From Halotalea alkalilenta (GTDB lineage: Bacteria > Pseudomonadota > Gammaproteobacteria > Pseudomonadales > Halomonadaceae), in assembly GCF_001648175.1 (NCBI RefSeq), contig NZ_CP015243.1, positions 2,480,001 to 2,544,000 of the forward strand: DNA of 64,000 nt, in the 5' to 3' direction. Of the stretch, positions 18,637 to 28,662 are shown one piece after another. The notes under the pieces were generated by a model. It did no database searches. It had not been told where the DNA came from and was given only the letters and a program-made list of their open reading frames with translations. The stretch's first letter is position 1; every line of letters begins with the position of its first letter. The position numbers and the translations under genes were made by a program.

Positions 18637-19443
18637 ATGGACGAGCCGCTGTTCGAACGAGGATTCTGGGTGGTGATTCCGGCGCGCTTCGCCTCGGCCC
18701 GGCTGCCGGGCAAGCCGCTGGTCGAGATCGCCGGCATGCCGATGATCGAGCACGTCTGGCGCCGGGCCTGCGCCTCGAGCGCCCACCGGGTAGTGATCGC
18801 GACCGATGATGAGCGTATCGAGCGGGTCGCGCGCGACTTCGGCGCCGAGGTGATGCTGACCTCGCCGGATCACGAGAACGGCACCTCGCGCTTGGCCGAG
18901 GTGGCCGAGCGGTTCGAGCTGCCGGCCGATACCCGGGTGGTCAATGTCCAGGGCGACGAGCCGCTGCTGCCGTCGACGCTGATCGACCTGGTCGCCGAGA
19001 GCCTCTTGGCCAACCCCGAGGCGTCGATCGCGACCCTCGCAGAGCCGATCAGCGACCCTGAGACCCTGGCGCGCGCAAGCGTGGTCAAGGTGGTGCGCGA
19101 CCAGCTGGGGCGTGCGCTCTACTTCTCCCGTGCGCCGATTCCCTGGCAGCGTGAAAGCTGGGGCGACGAGGGGCCCGGGTCGCTCGACTCCCTGCCGACG
19201 CCGGCGAGATTCGATGCCGGCTGGCTGCGCCACATCGGGCTCTATGGCTATCGCGTCGGTTTCCTTCAGCGCTACGCCGGCTGGCCGCCCGCACCGATAG
19301 AACAGCTCGAACAGCTGGAACAGCTGCGCGCGCTCTACTACGGCCACCGTATCCAGGTCGAGGTCACGCCGGTCGAGTATCCGGCTGGTATCGATACTCC
19401 CGAGGACCTTGCCCGGGTTCGGCGCCTGCTGGAGGGGCGATGA
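18637..19443 (+). CDS. kdsB: 3-deoxy-manno-octulosonate cytidylyltransferase KdsB
   Basis: Activates Kdo as CMP-Kdo for attachment to lipid A in the cytoplasm. It has 268 residues (E. coli 248) from the ATG at 18637, preceded by GAGGAGG at 18625-18631. The nucleotide-binding [14 protein letters not shown] is at about residues 12-25, [11 protein letters not shown] near 56, and [11 protein letters not shown] near 102. A short Glu-Gln-Leu repeat ([10 protein letters not shown], about 224-233) expands a segment that is EKLEQLRVL-like in relatives. It ends in an ATGA overlap with the next gene. Confidence 0.96.
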   Translation: MDEPLFERGFWVVIPARFASARLPGKPLVEIAGMPMIEHVWRRACASSAHRVVIATDDERIERVARDFGAEVMLTSPDHENGTSRLAEVAERFELPADTRVVNVQGDEPLLPSTLIDLVAESLLANPEASIATLAEPISDPETLARASVVKVVRDQLGRALYFSRAPIPWQRESWGDEGPGSLDSLPTPARFDAGWLRHIGLYGYRVGFLQRYAGWPPAPIEQLEQLEQLRALYYGHRIQVEVTPVEYPAGIDTPEDLARVRRLLEGR

Positions 19444-19955
19444 GCGCGCCGGAAAGCCATGCAGTTGCCGAGGTGAGCGTGCTGTTCGTCTGCCTGGGCA
19501 ACATCTGCCGCTCGCCGACGGCCGAGGGCGTGTTTCGCCATCGGCTCGCGCAGCGTGGGCTCTCTTCTCGGGTAGCGGTCGATTCATGCGGTACCGGCGG
19601 CTATCACCGCGGCGAGCCGCCGGATGCCCGCGCGCGTCGTGAGGCGCGAGCCCGCGGCATGCCGATCGACGATCTTCGCGCCAGGGGGCTGATCCAGCGC
19701 GATTTCGCTCGCTTCGACTATCTGCTGGCGATGGACCGCGCCAATCTCGATACGCTAAAGCGCCTCGCCCCGGCGGACTTCACCGGGCGCATCGCGCTGC
19801 TGCTCGACTTCGCGGCCGGGCATCGGGGCGGGGAGATTCCCGATCCCTACTTCGGCGCTGACGACGGCTTCGGCCAGGTATTCGAGCTGGTCGAGGCGGG
19901 ATGCGCGGGCCTGATCGCCGAGCTCTGCTCTCGGTTTGGATGGCGGCAAGCTTGA
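19440..19955 (+). CDS. Low-molecular-weight protein-tyrosine phosphatase
   Basis: A 171-residue cytosolic phosphatase. The P-loop CLGNICRS (Cys18 to Arg24, CX5R) lies at the N-terminus and DPYFG near residue 137 supplies the general-acid Asp. Wzb/Etp-type members dephosphorylate tyrosine kinases of capsule export, but no such kinase is nearby. The kdsB-phosphatase-murB order also occurs in Pseudomonas, and the in vivo target there is unclear. Its start overlaps kdsB by 4 bases and its end overlaps murB by 16. Confidence 0.92.
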   Translation: MSAPESHAVAEVSVLFVCLGNICRSPTAEGVFRHRLAQRGLSSRVAVDSCGTGGYHRGEPPDARARREARARGMPIDDLRARGLIQRDFARFDYLLAMDRANLDTLKRLAPADFTGRIALLLDFAAGHRGGEIPDPYFGADDGFGQVFELVEAGCAGLIAELCSRFGWRQA

Positions 19956-20980
19956 AGATCATTGCCAACGCGCCGCTCGATGCGGCCAATACCCTAGGTT
20001 TTTCCGCCTTCGCCGAATGGCTGGTACGGCCGGCCGACCTCGCTGAGCTGCGTGGCTCGCTGGCGTTGGCGCGCCGATCCGGCTGGCCTGTGACCCTGCT
20101 CGGTGGTGGCAGCAACGTGGTGCTTTTCCCTCGTTTGGAAGGACTGGTCGTGATCCCGAGCGGCGTTCGCCGCTGGTTCGAGATCGACGGCGAGGAAGCG
20201 CGTCTGCATGTGGAGGCAGGGGTGGACTGGCCGACGCTGGTGGAGGAGGTCGCGCGAGCCGGCTGGTGGGGCCTTGAGAACCTGGCGCTGATTCCCGGAC
20301 GCGCGGGCGCCGCCCCGGTGCAGAATATCGGTGCCTATGGCGTCGAGCTCGCCGACTGCCTCGAGGCGGTCCACGTGGTCGATCTGGCCGACGGTCGCTA
20401 TCGGGTGATGGCTCGCGACGCTTGTGGCTTCGGCTATCGCGAGAGTCGATTCAAGAACGAGTTGAGCGGACGGGTGGCGATCGTCCGGCTGGTGCTGAGA
20501 GTGTCACGAAAGGCCCGGGCTAAGCTTGGCTATGGAGATCTGGCCGAGCGGGCGGCTGGTGCCGTCCATCCTCTGCAGGTGGTGGAGGCGGTCAGCGCGA
20601 TTCGCCGCGAGAAGCTGCCCGATCCCGCCCGTCTCGCCAATGTCGGCAGCTTCTTCAAGAATCCAGTGGTCTCGCTCGAGCAGGCCGAGCGGCTGCGTGT
20701 CGAGCATCCCCAGCTGCCTTGCTATCCGGCGCAAGGGGGAGTCAAGCTCGCCGCCGGCTGGCTGATCGAGCATTGCGGTTTCAAAGGCACGCGCAGCGCG
20801 GCGTTCGGCGTGCACGATCGCCAGGCGCTGGTGCTGGTGCACTTCGGTGGTGGCAAGGCTTGCGAACTGATCGCTTTTGCCGCACGGATCTCTGCCGAGG
20901 TGGAACGCCGGTTCGGGGTCAGGCTCGAACCCGAACCGCGCAGGCTTGGGCAGGAGGTTTCCCCCGGGCTGGTGGTCTAG
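19940..20980 (+). CDS. murB: UDP-N-acetylenolpyruvoylglucosamine reductase MurB
   Basis: FAD enzyme that reduces UDP-GlcNAc-enolpyruvate to UDP-MurNAc, the second committed step of peptidoglycan synthesis. It has 346 residues (E. coli 342) from the ATG at 19940; a TTG four codons later is an alternative. The FAD-binding segment has LGGGSNVVLF (about 53-62) and LIPGRAGAAPVQNIGAYGVE (about 116-135). The proton-donor Ser lies in NVGSFFKNPV (about residue 236). The type I insert is present. It ends the comEC-to-murB gene train and faces rne. Confidence 0.95.
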   Translation: MAASLKIIANAPLDAANTLGFSAFAEWLVRPADLAELRGSLALARRSGWPVTLLGGGSNVVLFPRLEGLVVIPSGVRRWFEIDGEEARLHVEAGVDWPTLVEEVARAGWWGLENLALIPGRAGAAPVQNIGAYGVELADCLEAVHVVDLADGRYRVMARDACGFGYRESRFKNELSGRVAIVRLVLRVSRKARAKLGYGDLAERAAGAVHPLQVVEAVSAIRREKLPDPARLANVGSFFKNPVVSLEQAERLRVEHPQLPCYPAQGGVKLAAGWLIEHCGFKGTRSAAFGVHDRQALVLVHFGGGKACELIAFAARISAEVERRFGVRLEPEPRRLGQEVSPGLVV

Positions 20981-20995
20981 CCGACGGTGTGATCC

Positions 20996-21021
20996 AAAAA
21001 AACCCGGCCATGGCCGGGTTT
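20996..21021 (-). terminator. rne terminator, shared with convergent murB
   Basis: A 9-bp perfect stem AACCCGGCC/GGCCGGGTT with a 2-base loop. Read on the minus strand it is followed by a run of seven T, 44 bases after the rne stop. On the plus strand only three T follow, so it acts best on rne and may also stop murB transcripts. Confidence 0.8.
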
Positions 21022-21064
21022 CGTCGTTCGAACGGGTAGGAGCCGGCAGGCGGCTCCCACAGCG

Positions 21065-24000
21065 TCAGTGGTCGTGCTTCTCCTGCTGCTGACGACGCTG
21101 TTCACGCGGGTCATTGTGAGCACGGCGGCGCGAGCGGCGCTGGTTGGCCTGTTCGGCGGTTTCGGCCGCAGCGTCGGCCGCCGGGGCGGTGGCATCGGCT
21201 TTGACCGCAGCGTCGGGCTTCGCTTCGCTTCGCTCTGCGACCTTGTCTTCACTGGCTTTGGCCTGAGCCGCGGGCTTGGCCTCATGCTTGGCGTCGCTGG
21301 CCTTGGCCGGAGCCTCATGCTTGGCTTCGGCCGCGCTGGCTTTGACCTGAACCTTGGGCTTGGCCTCATGCTTGGCTTCGGCCGCGCCGGCTTTGACCTC
21401 AACCTCGGGCTCCACCTCGTGCTTGGCTTCGCTGGCCTTGGCCGGAGCCTCGGGCTTCGCCTCATGCATGCCTTCTGTCTTCACGTCGCCGGCTTTTTCC
21501 TTGGCCCCGGGCGCCATGCTCGGCTGGTCCGATTCCTGGCCCGGCATGCCGACCTTGCCGACGGGTTCGCTGGCTTCATCGGTTGGCGCCGCGGTGGCGG
21601 AGTCGGGAAGCTGACGCGAGGGCTCGACGATTGAAGGACCGCTGCCACGAGGACTGGCAGGAGTGGCCAGCTGCGCCTCGTTCTGGTCGTTCTGGTCGTT
21701 CTGGTCGTGCGACGAGCGTGCGGGTGCTTTGCTCTCCACGTCCTTGACCTCGGCGCTCGCCGCTGGCTCGCTCACCGGGACCGCAGGATAGGCGATTCCA
21801 CCTTCCGCTGCGGCCGCGTTGGCGAGGATCGCGCTGCCGGAGGCCGGCTTCGTTGCGGCCTGGCGCTCGTCGGTCGCGGTGCTTTCGCCCGGTGCCGGCG
21901 CGCTGTCGCGACCGAAAGTGCGGTTGCCGCCTTGGACTTCGCGCTCCTGGCGGCGCTGCGAGCCGCGCGGGTTACGAGGCCGCTCCTGTGGTTGCGCGTC
22001 GCTGCTTTGGGGTTGCTCCGCGCCGTCCTGGGGTTCGGGCGTTTGTGCGACCGGCGCGACTGTCGTCTCGTCTGCACCATCCTTCGCTGCCGCGGCCTGC
22101 AGGTGCTGCTGCTCGGCGATCGCATCGGGATTGAGCGCACGGGTGCGGGTACGCTTGCGCGGGTTGTTGCGCGTGCGCTTGGGCTGGTTGGCAGTGTCCT
22201 GCTCGACAGGCGCATCGGGCTGGACGGGCTGCTTGCGAGCTTCAGCGCGGCCGCTCTGGCGCTCCTGATCGCGCGGGGGCGCGCTCTCTTTCACCGGCTG
22301 GGTATCGCGTCCAACGGTCGGTTTTTCGCGCGCGCTCGGCTCGACCACCTTGTCGGTGTCACGCGGGCGGCGTGACTCTTGGCGGGCGCCCTCCGGGGTC
22401 TTGCCGCGTGCGTCTTCGCCACGCTCATCGCGGCGCGGGCGACGCTGGCGGCCGCCGTCGCGCTCTTCCTTCACCCGCTGCTCGGTCGGCTCCCGGGCCT
22501 GTTCGCGCGCGCCTTGGCCACCGTTGGTGTCGCGGCGCGAGCCGTTGCCCTGGCCGTTGCCACGGGTAGCGTTGCCCGGCGCCCGCTTGGAAGTGGCGGC
22601 GCTTTGCTGCTTGGCACCGGCGTCACGCTCGGCATCGCTGGTCGCAGCTTCGCCGCCCAGGATGCGCCCCATGCTGCGTACCAGACGGGTGATGAAGCCG
22701 CCTTCGCTGGTAGCCGGCGCGGCTGGCGCTGCCTGCGCTGCCGGCGCGGTCGGGGCTGGCTCCGCCAGGACGGGCTCCTCGATCAGCGACGAAGGCGCCG
22801 GGGTGGTGTGGCTTACGGTCTTGACCGCGGCCTCGGTGCGCGCGGCTACCTTGCCGATACCGCTTTCGACCACCGGTGCCTCGTAGTGGGTATCCAGCTC
22901 GAAGCTCGACTTGCCGAGCTCCTCTTCCTCGATCTGGTCGTCACGCAGGCGCTGCACATCGTAGTGCGGGGTGTCCATGTCGGGCTCGGGCAGGAGCATC
23001 ACCCGCACGCCCTGGCGCCGCTCGATTTCGGCGAGGACGTGGCGCTTTTCGTTGAGCAGGTAGGTCGCGACCGGTACCGGCAGCACCGCGCGAATCTGGG
23101 CGCTGCGATCCTTCATCGCCTCTTCTTCGATCAGGCGCAGGATCGACAGCGACAGCGAGCGGACGTCGCGGATGGTGCCTTGGCCATTGCAGCGCGGGCA
23201 GACCACGCCGCTGGTCTCGCCGAGCGAGGGGCGCAGGCGCTGGCGCGACATCTCCATCAGACCGAAGCGCGAGATACGCCCGACCTGCACTCGAGCACGG
23301 TCGAGCTTGAGCGCGTCGCGCATGCGGTTCTCGACTTCGCGCTGGTTCTTCGCCGGCGACATGTCGATGAAATCGATCACCACCAGTCCGCCGGAGTCGC
23401 GCAGGCGCAGCTGGCGTGCGATCTCGTCGGCGGCCTCGAGGTTGGTTTGCAGCGCGGTTTCCTCGATATCGCCGCCGCGAGTGGCACGCGCGGAGTTGAT
23501 GTCGATCGACACCAGCGCTTCGGTGTTGTCGATCACGATCGCGCCGCCGGAGGGGAGCTTCACCTCGCGCTGGTAGGCGGTCTCGATCTGCGACTCGATC
23601 TGGAAGCGAGAGAACAGCGGCACTTCATCCTGGTAGAGCTTGATCTTCTGCTGGTAGCTCGGCATCACCTGCTGGACGAAGCCAAGCGCCTCGGCATAGA
23701 CGCTTTCTCCATCGATCAGCACTTCGCCGATATCCTGGCGCAGGTAGTCACGCATCGCGCGGATGATGACGTTGGACTCGCGGTAGATCAGGAAGGGGGC
23801 GGAGCGCTGGTTGGCCTCCTCGGTGATCGCTTCCCAGACCTGGACCAGGTAGTCGAGGTCCCACTGCAGCTCCTCGCTCGATCGCCCGATGCCAGCGGTA
23901 CGCACGATCACGCCCATCTTGTCGGGCAGGCGCAGGTCGTTCATCGCCTCTTTCAACTGGCTGCGCTCATCACCCTCGATGCGTCGGGAAATACCTCCGG

Positions 24001-24406
24001 CACGGGGGTTGTTGGGCATCAGTACGAGGAACCGGCCGGCCAGGCTGATGAAGGTGGTCAGCGCCGCACCTTTGTTGCCGCGCTCTTCCTTGTCGACCTG
24101 GACGATGATCTCCTGGCCTTCCTTGAGCACTTCGCGGATGTTGGGGCGACCGCCGGAGGAGGGGTCCTTGACGAAGTATTCGCGGGCGACTTCCTTGAGC
24201 GGCAGGAAGCCGTGGCGTTCGGCGCCGAAATCGACGAAGGCGGCCTCGAGGCTCGGTTCTACCCGAGTGATCCTGGCGCGATAGATGTTGGCCTTCTTCT
24301 GTTCACGAGCACCTGATTCGATGTCGAGGTCGTAAAGGCGTTGTCCATCCACCAGAGCGACGCGAAGCTCCTCGGGCTGCGTCGCATTGATGAGCATTCT
24401 TTTCAT
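21065..24406 (-). CDS. rne: Ribonuclease E
   Basis: Essential endonuclease for mRNA decay and rRNA/tRNA processing, and scaffold of the degradosome. It has 1113 residues (E. coli 1061) from the ATG at 24404-24406, giving [21 protein letters not shown], the canonical N-terminus; the upstream open frame is leader. The S1 domain (about 36-120), a 5'-sensor/RNase H-like core, the DNase I-like catalytic segment with [10 protein letters not shown] and LVVIDFIDM, and the zinc link CPRCNGQG (about 400-407) are all recognisable. The C-terminal ~500 residues are a disordered, Arg/Pro-rich tail with imperfect [13 protein letters not shown] repeats, longer than usual. RhlB, the usual partner, is at 52.3 kb. 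Confidence 0.96.
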   Translation of the reverse strand: MKRMLINATQPEELRVALVDGQRLYDLDIESGAREQKKANIYRARITRVEPSLEAAFVDFGAERHGFLPLKEVAREYFVKDPSSGGRPNIREVLKEGQEIIVQVDKEERGNKGAALTTFISLAGRFLVLMPNNPRAGGISRRIEGDERSQLKEAMNDLRLPDKMGVIVRTAGIGRSSEELQWDLDYLVQVWEAITEEANQRSAPFLIYRESNVIIRAMRDYLRQDIGEVLIDGESVYAEALGFVQQVMPSYQQKIKLYQDEVPLFSRFQIESQIETAYQREVKLPSGGAIVIDNTEALVSIDINSARATRGGDIEETALQTNLEAADEIARQLRLRDSGGLVVIDFIDMSPAKNQREVENRMRDALKLDRARVQVGRISRFGLMEMSRQRLRPSLGETSGVVCPRCNGQGTIRDVRSLSLSILRLIEEEAMKDRSAQIRAVLPVPVATYLLNEKRHVLAEIERRQGVRVMLLPEPDMDTPHYDVQRLRDDQIEEEELGKSSFELDTHYEAPVVESGIGKVAARTEAAVKTVSHTTPAPSSLIEEPVLAEPAPTAPAAQAAPAAPATSEGGFITRLVRSMGRILGGEAATSDAERDAGAKQQSAATSKRAPGNATRGNGQGNGSRRDTNGGQGAREQAREPTEQRVKEERDGGRQRRPRRDERGEDARGKTPEGARQESRRPRDTDKVVEPSAREKPTVGRDTQPVKESAPPRDQERQSGRAEARKQPVQPDAPVEQDTANQPKRTRNNPRKRTRTRALNPDAIAEQQHLQAAAAKDGADETTVAPVAQTPEPQDGAEQPQSSDAQPQERPRNPRGSQRRQEREVQGGNRTFGRDSAPAPGESTATDERQAATKPASGSAILANAAAAEGGIAYPAVPVSEPAASAEVKDVESKAPARSSHDQNDQNDQNEAQLATPASPRGSGPSIVEPSRQLPDSATAAPTDEASEPVGKVGMPGQESDQPSMAPGAKEKAGDVKTEGMHEAKPEAPAKASEAKHEVEPEVEVKAGAAEAKHEAKPKVQVKASAAEAKHEAPAKASDAKHEAKPAAQAKASEDKVAERSEAKPDAAVKADATAPAADAAAETAEQANQRRSRRRAHNDPREQRRQQQEKHDH
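21270..21480 (-). repeat. Imperfect repeats in the RNase E C-terminal tail
   Basis: The tail encodes several diverged copies of a module like [17 protein letters not shown]. At the DNA level the plus strand shows repeated GGCCTCATGCTTGGC(T/G)TC blocks. They lie beyond the catalytic domain in the scaffold region and probably vary between strains. Confidence 0.75.
21679..21710 (-). repeat. Short tandem repeat in rne (Asp-Gln-Asn units)
   Basis: Three copies of a 9-bp unit (TTCTGGTCG on the plus strand) encode DQNDQNDQN in the disordered tail of RNase E. Its length is a multiple of three, so copy-number change keeps the frame. Confidence 0.8.
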
Positions 24407-24946
24407 ATCGTCTCGCTGACTTAGTCGCGCCGGGCGACGGGCGTCGGCGAACCGCTTGGTGCTTCGTGTTGTGCTCAGCGCATGTCGGGTGGTGCGTCCT
24501 GCACGTCCTACGATCGGACCGCGTCCGCGGAGCCGAGGTGGAGACGAACAAGGTGTGCAAGGTTGGTCATGATGAGTACGAGGCGGTGAGCGGAACGTGT
24601 TGCGGTGGCAATGCGCCATCCGGTTCCGCGGTCGACCGCCAGACACCTGGCATTCGTCGATTCGATGACGCCGACTCCGGCACGGGATGATGGTAAGTAC
24701 CCGTACATTTCGAAACCGGGCGTTTCGTTTTTTCGCGCCTAGTGCACGCTGTGCCGGCCCGCTGAAGGGTCGGTCCCTGCAAGACCGAGCCGTCGAGCCG
24801 CTCGTGGCGGTTGCTCGCACGGTGGTTTTGGCCTTGTCGTGCAACGTGTGTTCAGCGCGTTCTATATCGTTTGCCAGGCCCGCATGTCCTTGATCTCGCG
24901 GGCGCTTTGGGTGCAGCGGCGATGCCGCCGCTTACCCCATGTAGGC
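24407..24946 (-). other. Long 5' leader of rne
   Basis: From the predicted start of transcription (about 24946) to the rne ATG is about 540 nt with no convincing gene. E. coli rne has a 361-nt leader through which RNase E controls its own mRNA. The same logic is likely here, though I did not identify the individual hairpins. The minus-strand frame open through the region has no ribosome-binding site and no family resemblance. Confidence 0.6.
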
Positions 24947-24952
24947 AGGCGG

Positions 24953-24981
24953 AATATACCAACAAAGGCCTGGGCGAGCAA
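24953..24981 (-). promoter_or_regulatory. rne promoter
   Basis: On the minus strand TTGCTC (24976-24981), a 17-base spacer and TATATT (24953-24958) form a good sigma-70 promoter. It lies in the gap between the divergent rne and rluC genes. On the plus strand TAGAAT at 25008-25013 is a candidate -10 for rluC, but its -35 is poor. Confidence 0.65.
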
Positions 24982-25107
24982 TTGGCGTCGGCGGCGCGAC
25001 AATCGGCTAGAATGGCCGATCAAGCCGCGAGGGCGCTTCGTTTGGAGCACCGCGGCAATGGAGGCTCGCGACGGCGTCGCGGGTCTTTGGCGAGACAGGG
25101 GAGCGGT

Positions 25108-26100
25108 ATGGGCGACAAGCAGGAGACGCAGGCGCAGTCCACGCAGGGGCAATCCATGCAGGGGCAGGGCGTGCAATGGCTGGAGGTCAACGAGGGGCAG
25201 CATGGTCAGCGGCTCGACAACTACCTCCTCGGTCGGCTGAAGGGGGCGCCGAAGTCGCTCGTCTATAGGATCATTCGTCGCGGCGAGGTGCGGGTCAACA
25301 AGGGGCGCGCCAAGGCCGAGACCCGGCTTGCGACCGGCGACATGGTCAGGGTGCCACCGCTGCGCCTGGCACCGGAAGAGGCGGTGCAGGAAGTCTCCGA
25401 AAATCTGAAGAATCTGCTCGCCAGCAGCGTGCTGGCCGAGTCCCACGATTGGCTGGCGATCAACAAGCCGGCGGGGCTCGCCGTGCACGGCGGCAGCGGT
25501 GTGAAGATCGGGTTGATCGAGGCGCTGAGGCAGGTCCGCTACGACTTGCCTTTTCTCGAACTGGTGCATCGTCTCGATCGCGACACCTCGGGATGTCTGC
25601 TGCTGGCCAAGAGTCGCGAGGGGCTTTTGGCGCTCAACACGGCGATCAAGGACAAGCACATGGACAAGCGCTATCTCGCGCTGGTCGAAGGGCGCTGGCC
25701 CGCGCGTCGCGACTGGGTCGCCGCGCCTCTCGCCCGTTACGACGCAGGCAACGGCGAGCGCCGGGTGCGGGTGGAGCGCGACGGCAAGCGTTCGCGCACG
25801 CTGTTCAACGTGCGTGAGACATTCGTGCGCGCCACCTTGGTCGAGGCATCGCCGATCACCGGGCGGACCCACCAGATTCGCGTCCATGCCGCCCACGTCG
25901 GGCATCCGCTGCTCAACGACGCTAAGTACGGCAGTCACGAAGGGGTGCGGATCAGCGCGCAGCTCGGGCTCGATCGGCTGTTCCTGCACGCTCACTCGCT
26001 CGGTTTCGAGGATCCGCGCAGCGGGCGACCGATCGAGCTCAAGGCGCGCCTCGACCCGGCGCTCGACGCCGTGCTCGTGCGCGCTCGCGAGGCGCGCTGA
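25108..26100 (+). CDS. rluC: 23S rRNA pseudouridine synthase RluC
   Basis: Makes pseudouridines at 955, 2504 and 2580 of 23S rRNA (E. coli numbering). It has 330 residues (E. coli 319) from the ATG at 25108, with GGGGAG upstream. An N-terminal Gln-rich stretch of about 25 residues precedes the S4 RNA-binding domain (GQRLDNYLLGRLKGAPKS, about 34-51). The catalytic Asp is in HRLDRDTSG (Asp157), and GRTHQIRVHAAHVGHPLLND marks the C-terminal core. It is divergent from rne, as in E. coli and Pseudomonas. Confidence 0.95.
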   Translation: MGDKQETQAQSTQGQSMQGQGVQWLEVNEGQHGQRLDNYLLGRLKGAPKSLVYRIIRRGEVRVNKGRAKAETRLATGDMVRVPPLRLAPEEAVQEVSENLKNLLASSVLAESHDWLAINKPAGLAVHGGSGVKIGLIEALRQVRYDLPFLELVHRLDRDTSGCLLLAKSREGLLALNTAIKDKHMDKRYLALVEGRWPARRDWVAAPLARYDAGNGERRVRVERDGKRSRTLFNVRETFVRATLVEASPITGRTHQIRVHAAHVGHPLLNDAKYGSHEGVRISAQLGLDRLFLHAHSLGFEDPRSGRPIELKARLDPALDAVLVRAREAR

Positions 26101-26195
26101 TCGAGGGGCCGGGATGCGTATTGAGCTCGCCGACGCGCTCCCCTCGGGACGAACGGCGAGGGTCGGGGAAAATCTTGAGGGCGAGGACGGGATAA

Positions 26196-26891
26196 ATGCG
26201 CTATCGGCTGGTGATCTTCGATTGGGACGGCACGTTGATGGATTCGGTCGCGCGGATCGTCGCGGCGATGCAGCGCGCCGGGCGCGAGCTGGGAATGGGA
26301 GAGTTCGCGCCGCAGCAGGTTCGTGACATCGTGGGGCTGGGGCTGCCGGAGGCGATCTCGACACTGGCGCCCGGGCTCTGCCCCGAGCGTGCCGAGGCGC
26401 TGCGCCAGCGCTACGTCGAGCATTTCGTCGCCGCCGAGACGCAGGCGCCGGACACTCGCTTCTTTTCCGGTGTGGAGGAGGGGCTGGGTGCGCTGCATCG
26501 CCAGGGCATGCGGCTCGCGGTGGCGACCGGGAAGAGCCGGCGCGGACTCGACCGGGCGCTGGACAAGGCGGCCGGGGTGGCGGGTTTTTTCGAGGCCAGC
26601 CGTACCGCCGACCTGACCCGCTCGAAGCCCGATCCGCTGATGCTGGCCGAGCTGTTGGAGGAGACCGGTGTCGACGTAGAGCAGGCGCTGATGGTCGGGG
26701 ATAGCGAATACGACCTGGCGATGGCCCGGGCGCTCGGCATGGACGCGGTCGGGGTCGCATGGGGCGTTCACGCGCCACAGCGACTGATGCGTCAGGCGCC
26801 GCTATGGGTCTGCGAGGATTTCGCCGCGCTGGTCGACTGGCTGGGCGGGGGCGCTATGCGCTCCCGGATACCTGGTGCGGTCGCGATGTGA
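26196..26891 (+). CDS. HAD family hydrolase, phosphoglycolate phosphatase-like
   Basis: A 231-residue cytosolic HAD phosphatase. Motif I DWDGTLMDS (Asp9, Asp11) is at the N-terminus, motif II is AVATGKSRRG near 109-118, the conserved Lys lies in SKPDPLMLAELL near 147, and motif IV is VGDSEYDLAMA near 168. The helical cap between motifs I and II marks subfamily IA. The same gene follows rluC in Pseudomonas; its substrate is unknown. It reads into sppA. Confidence 0.92.
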   Translation: MRYRLVIFDWDGTLMDSVARIVAAMQRAGRELGMGEFAPQQVRDIVGLGLPEAISTLAPGLCPERAEALRQRYVEHFVAAETQAPDTRFFSGVEEGLGALHRQGMRLAVATGKSRRGLDRALDKAAGVAGFFEASRTADLTRSKPDPLMLAELLEETGVDVEQALMVGDSEYDLAMARALGMDAVGVAWGVHAPQRLMRQAPLWVCEDFAALVDWLGGGAMRSRIPGAVAM

Positions 26892-26922
26892 TCTTTTGGA
26901 GTCAGCTGGCAGGAAGCGTGCA

Positions 26923-27969
26923 ATGAGCAATGAACGAAACGAATGGGACGAGCCGGCGGGCGGTGAGCGCATGGCGAAGACGCAAGCTGCGTCCGATGCC
27001 TCGGGAGCCGCGGCGGTGAGCGAGGCCCAGGCGCGGGCGACGCTGATCCGCCTGGCCGAGGAGATGCTGGTCGAACGGCGCCGCTCGCGGCGCTGGCGGC
27101 TCTTCTTCCGCTTGGTCAAGCTGGTGATCTGGTTGGTCATCTTCGCCGGCATCATTTGGGCGGTGATGCGCTACGACGGCGACGCCGGCGTGGTCGGTCC
27201 CCACGTCGGGGTGGTCGAGATCGACGGCGTGATCTCCGATGATAGCGAGGCCAGTGCCGAGCGCATCATAGAAGGGCTCGACGCCGCTTGGACCAGCTCG
27301 GCCCAGGCGGTGGTGCTGCACATCAATAGCCCTGGCGGCACCCCGGTGCAGGCGCAGCGAATCTACGCCGAAGTGATGCGCTTGCGCGATGCCGGAGACA
27401 AGCCGATCTATGCGGTGATCGAGGATCTTGGCGCCAGCGGCGCCTACTACGTCGCCTCGGCGGCCGAGCGGATCTACGCCTCGCCCTCGAGCCTGGTCGG
27501 CTCGATCGGGGTGATCCACGCCGGCTTCGGGCTGGAGGGGGCGATCGATAAGCTGGGCATCGAACGTCGCGTGTTCACCGCCGGCGAGAACAAGGACCTG
27601 CTCGATCCATTCAGGCCGGTGACGCCCCGGCAGCAGGCGTTCTGGCAGCAGGTGCTCGATACCACGCATCGTCAGTTCGTCGACGCGGTGAAGGCAGGGC
27701 GCGGGGATCGTCTGGCGGACGACCCGGAGCTGTTCAGTGGCCTGGTCTGGAGCGGTGAGCAGGCGATGTCGCTGGGGCTGGTCGATGAGTTGCAGAGCTT
27801 CGATCAGGTGATCCGGGCCCAGGTCGGTGACGCCACTGCCTACGTCGACTACACCCCCAAGGTCGATCCGTTGGAAAGAGTGGCCCAGCGCCTTGGTGTC
27901 GTGGCGGCGAGCTTCCTCGGTCTCGAGCTCGAAACCTCACGCTCGCCTCTGCGTTATCAGCTGCGCTGA
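26923..27969 (+). CDS. sppA: S49 family signal peptide peptidase SppA (short form)
   Basis: Membrane-anchored serine protease that degrades cleaved signal peptides. It has 348 residues from the ATG at 26923 (AGGAAG upstream). A charged N-terminus, one membrane helix (about residues 62-82), then a single protease domain follow. Ser172 in DLGASGAYYVAS is the nucleophile and Lys224 in AGENKD the general base; their spacing of 52 residues equals that of Bacillus SppA. The single domain, not the duplicated E. coli form, implies an oligomer. It is convergent with maf. Confidence 0.92.
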   Translation: MSNERNEWDEPAGGERMAKTQAASDASGAAAVSEAQARATLIRLAEEMLVERRRSRRWRLFFRLVKLVIWLVIFAGIIWAVMRYDGDAGVVGPHVGVVEIDGVISDDSEASAERIIEGLDAAWTSSAQAVVLHINSPGGTPVQAQRIYAEVMRLRDAGDKPIYAVIEDLGASGAYYVASAAERIYASPSSLVGSIGVIHAGFGLEGAIDKLGIERRVFTAGENKDLLDPFRPVTPRQQAFWQQVLDTTHRQFVDAVKAGRGDRLADDPELFSGLVWSGEQAMSLGLVDELQSFDQVIRAQVGDATAYVDYTPKVDPLERVAQRLGVVAASFLGLELETSRSPLRYQLR

Positions 27970-27972
27970 GCC

Positions 27973-28575
27973 TCACCTGGCGCCGAGCGGGTCCAGGCCC
28001 GCCCGGCGCAGCATTGCGCAGAGTCGAATCAGGGGCAGGCCGATCAGCGTATTCGGATCATCGCCCTCGAAACGCTCGAACAGTGCGATGCCCAGCCCCT
28101 CCATGCGAAAGGCGCCTGCGCAGTCCAGCGGCCGTTCGCGCGCGACGTAGCGCTCGATCTCATCCGCGCTCAGGCCTCTGAACACCACGTCGAAGCGCTC
28201 CACCGCGCTCTGGTGCGTGCCGCTGCGTCCATCGGCCAGCGCAAGCCCGGTATGGAAGCTCACCCGCTGGCCGGAAAAGCCGCGTAGCTGCTCGCGGGCG
28301 GCGGCCTCGCTGCCAGGCTTGCCCAGGGTGAGTCCGTTGAAGGCGCAGACCTGGTCCGAGCCGATCACCAGCGCTTGCGGGTGCTCCCGGGCTACCTTCC
28401 AGGCTTTCTCAAGCGCCAGTCTTGCCGCCAGCGCTTCGGCGGATTCATGCTCTCCGGGGGTTTCGTCGATCTCCGGTGAGACGCAGTGATAGTCCATTCC
28501 CAGGCGGTCGAGCAGCGCTCGGCGATAGGGCGAGGAGCTGGCGAGAATCAGCATCGGCGGCGGTGTGTCGTTCAA
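27973..28575 (-). CDS. Maf family nucleotide pyrophosphatase (YceF type)
   Basis: Hydrolyses non-canonical nucleoside triphosphates; YceF-type members prefer m7GTP. It has 200 residues. I use the TTG at 28575, which has GGAAG about 6 bases upstream; an ATG at 28554 (MLILASSSPYRR) is the alternative and would give 193 residues, near the usual length. Motifs: LASSSPYRRALL at the N-terminus, SPEIDETPGEHES, ALVIGSDQV and YVARERPLDCAGAF. It lies divergent from yceD and convergent with sppA. Confidence 0.9.
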   Translation of the reverse strand: MNDTPPPMLILASSSPYRRALLDRLGMDYHCVSPEIDETPGEHESAEALAARLALEKAWKVAREHPQALVIGSDQVCAFNGLTLGKPGSEAAAREQLRGFSGQRVSFHTGLALADGRSGTHQSAVERFDVVFRGLSADEIERYVARERPLDCAGAFRMEGLGIALFERFEGDDPNTLIGLPLIRLCAMLRRAGLDPLGAR

Positions 28576-28624
28576 GCGGGGCTTCCATGGCGGGGTGATC
28601 GGTAGATATGGTGCGCGGCGCGCT

Positions 28625-28653
28625 TTGACAGGCGCCTGGACAGTCCCTATTAT
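28625..28653 (+). promoter_or_regulatory. yceD-rpmF-fab operon promoter
   Basis: A consensus -35 TTGACA (28625-28630), a 17-base spacer and -10 TATTAT (28648-28653). Transcription should begin about 28660, only two to four bases before the yceD ATG at 28663, so the mRNA would be leaderless or nearly so. Confidence 0.85.
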
Positions 28654-28662
28654 TGCGCGCCT

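Noticed and set aside
22379..24316. Long plus-strand open frame (645 codons) opposite rne
   Set aside because: It is antisense to the conserved catalytic part of RNase E. Its protein is Ala/Arg/Leu-rich without a recognisable fold.
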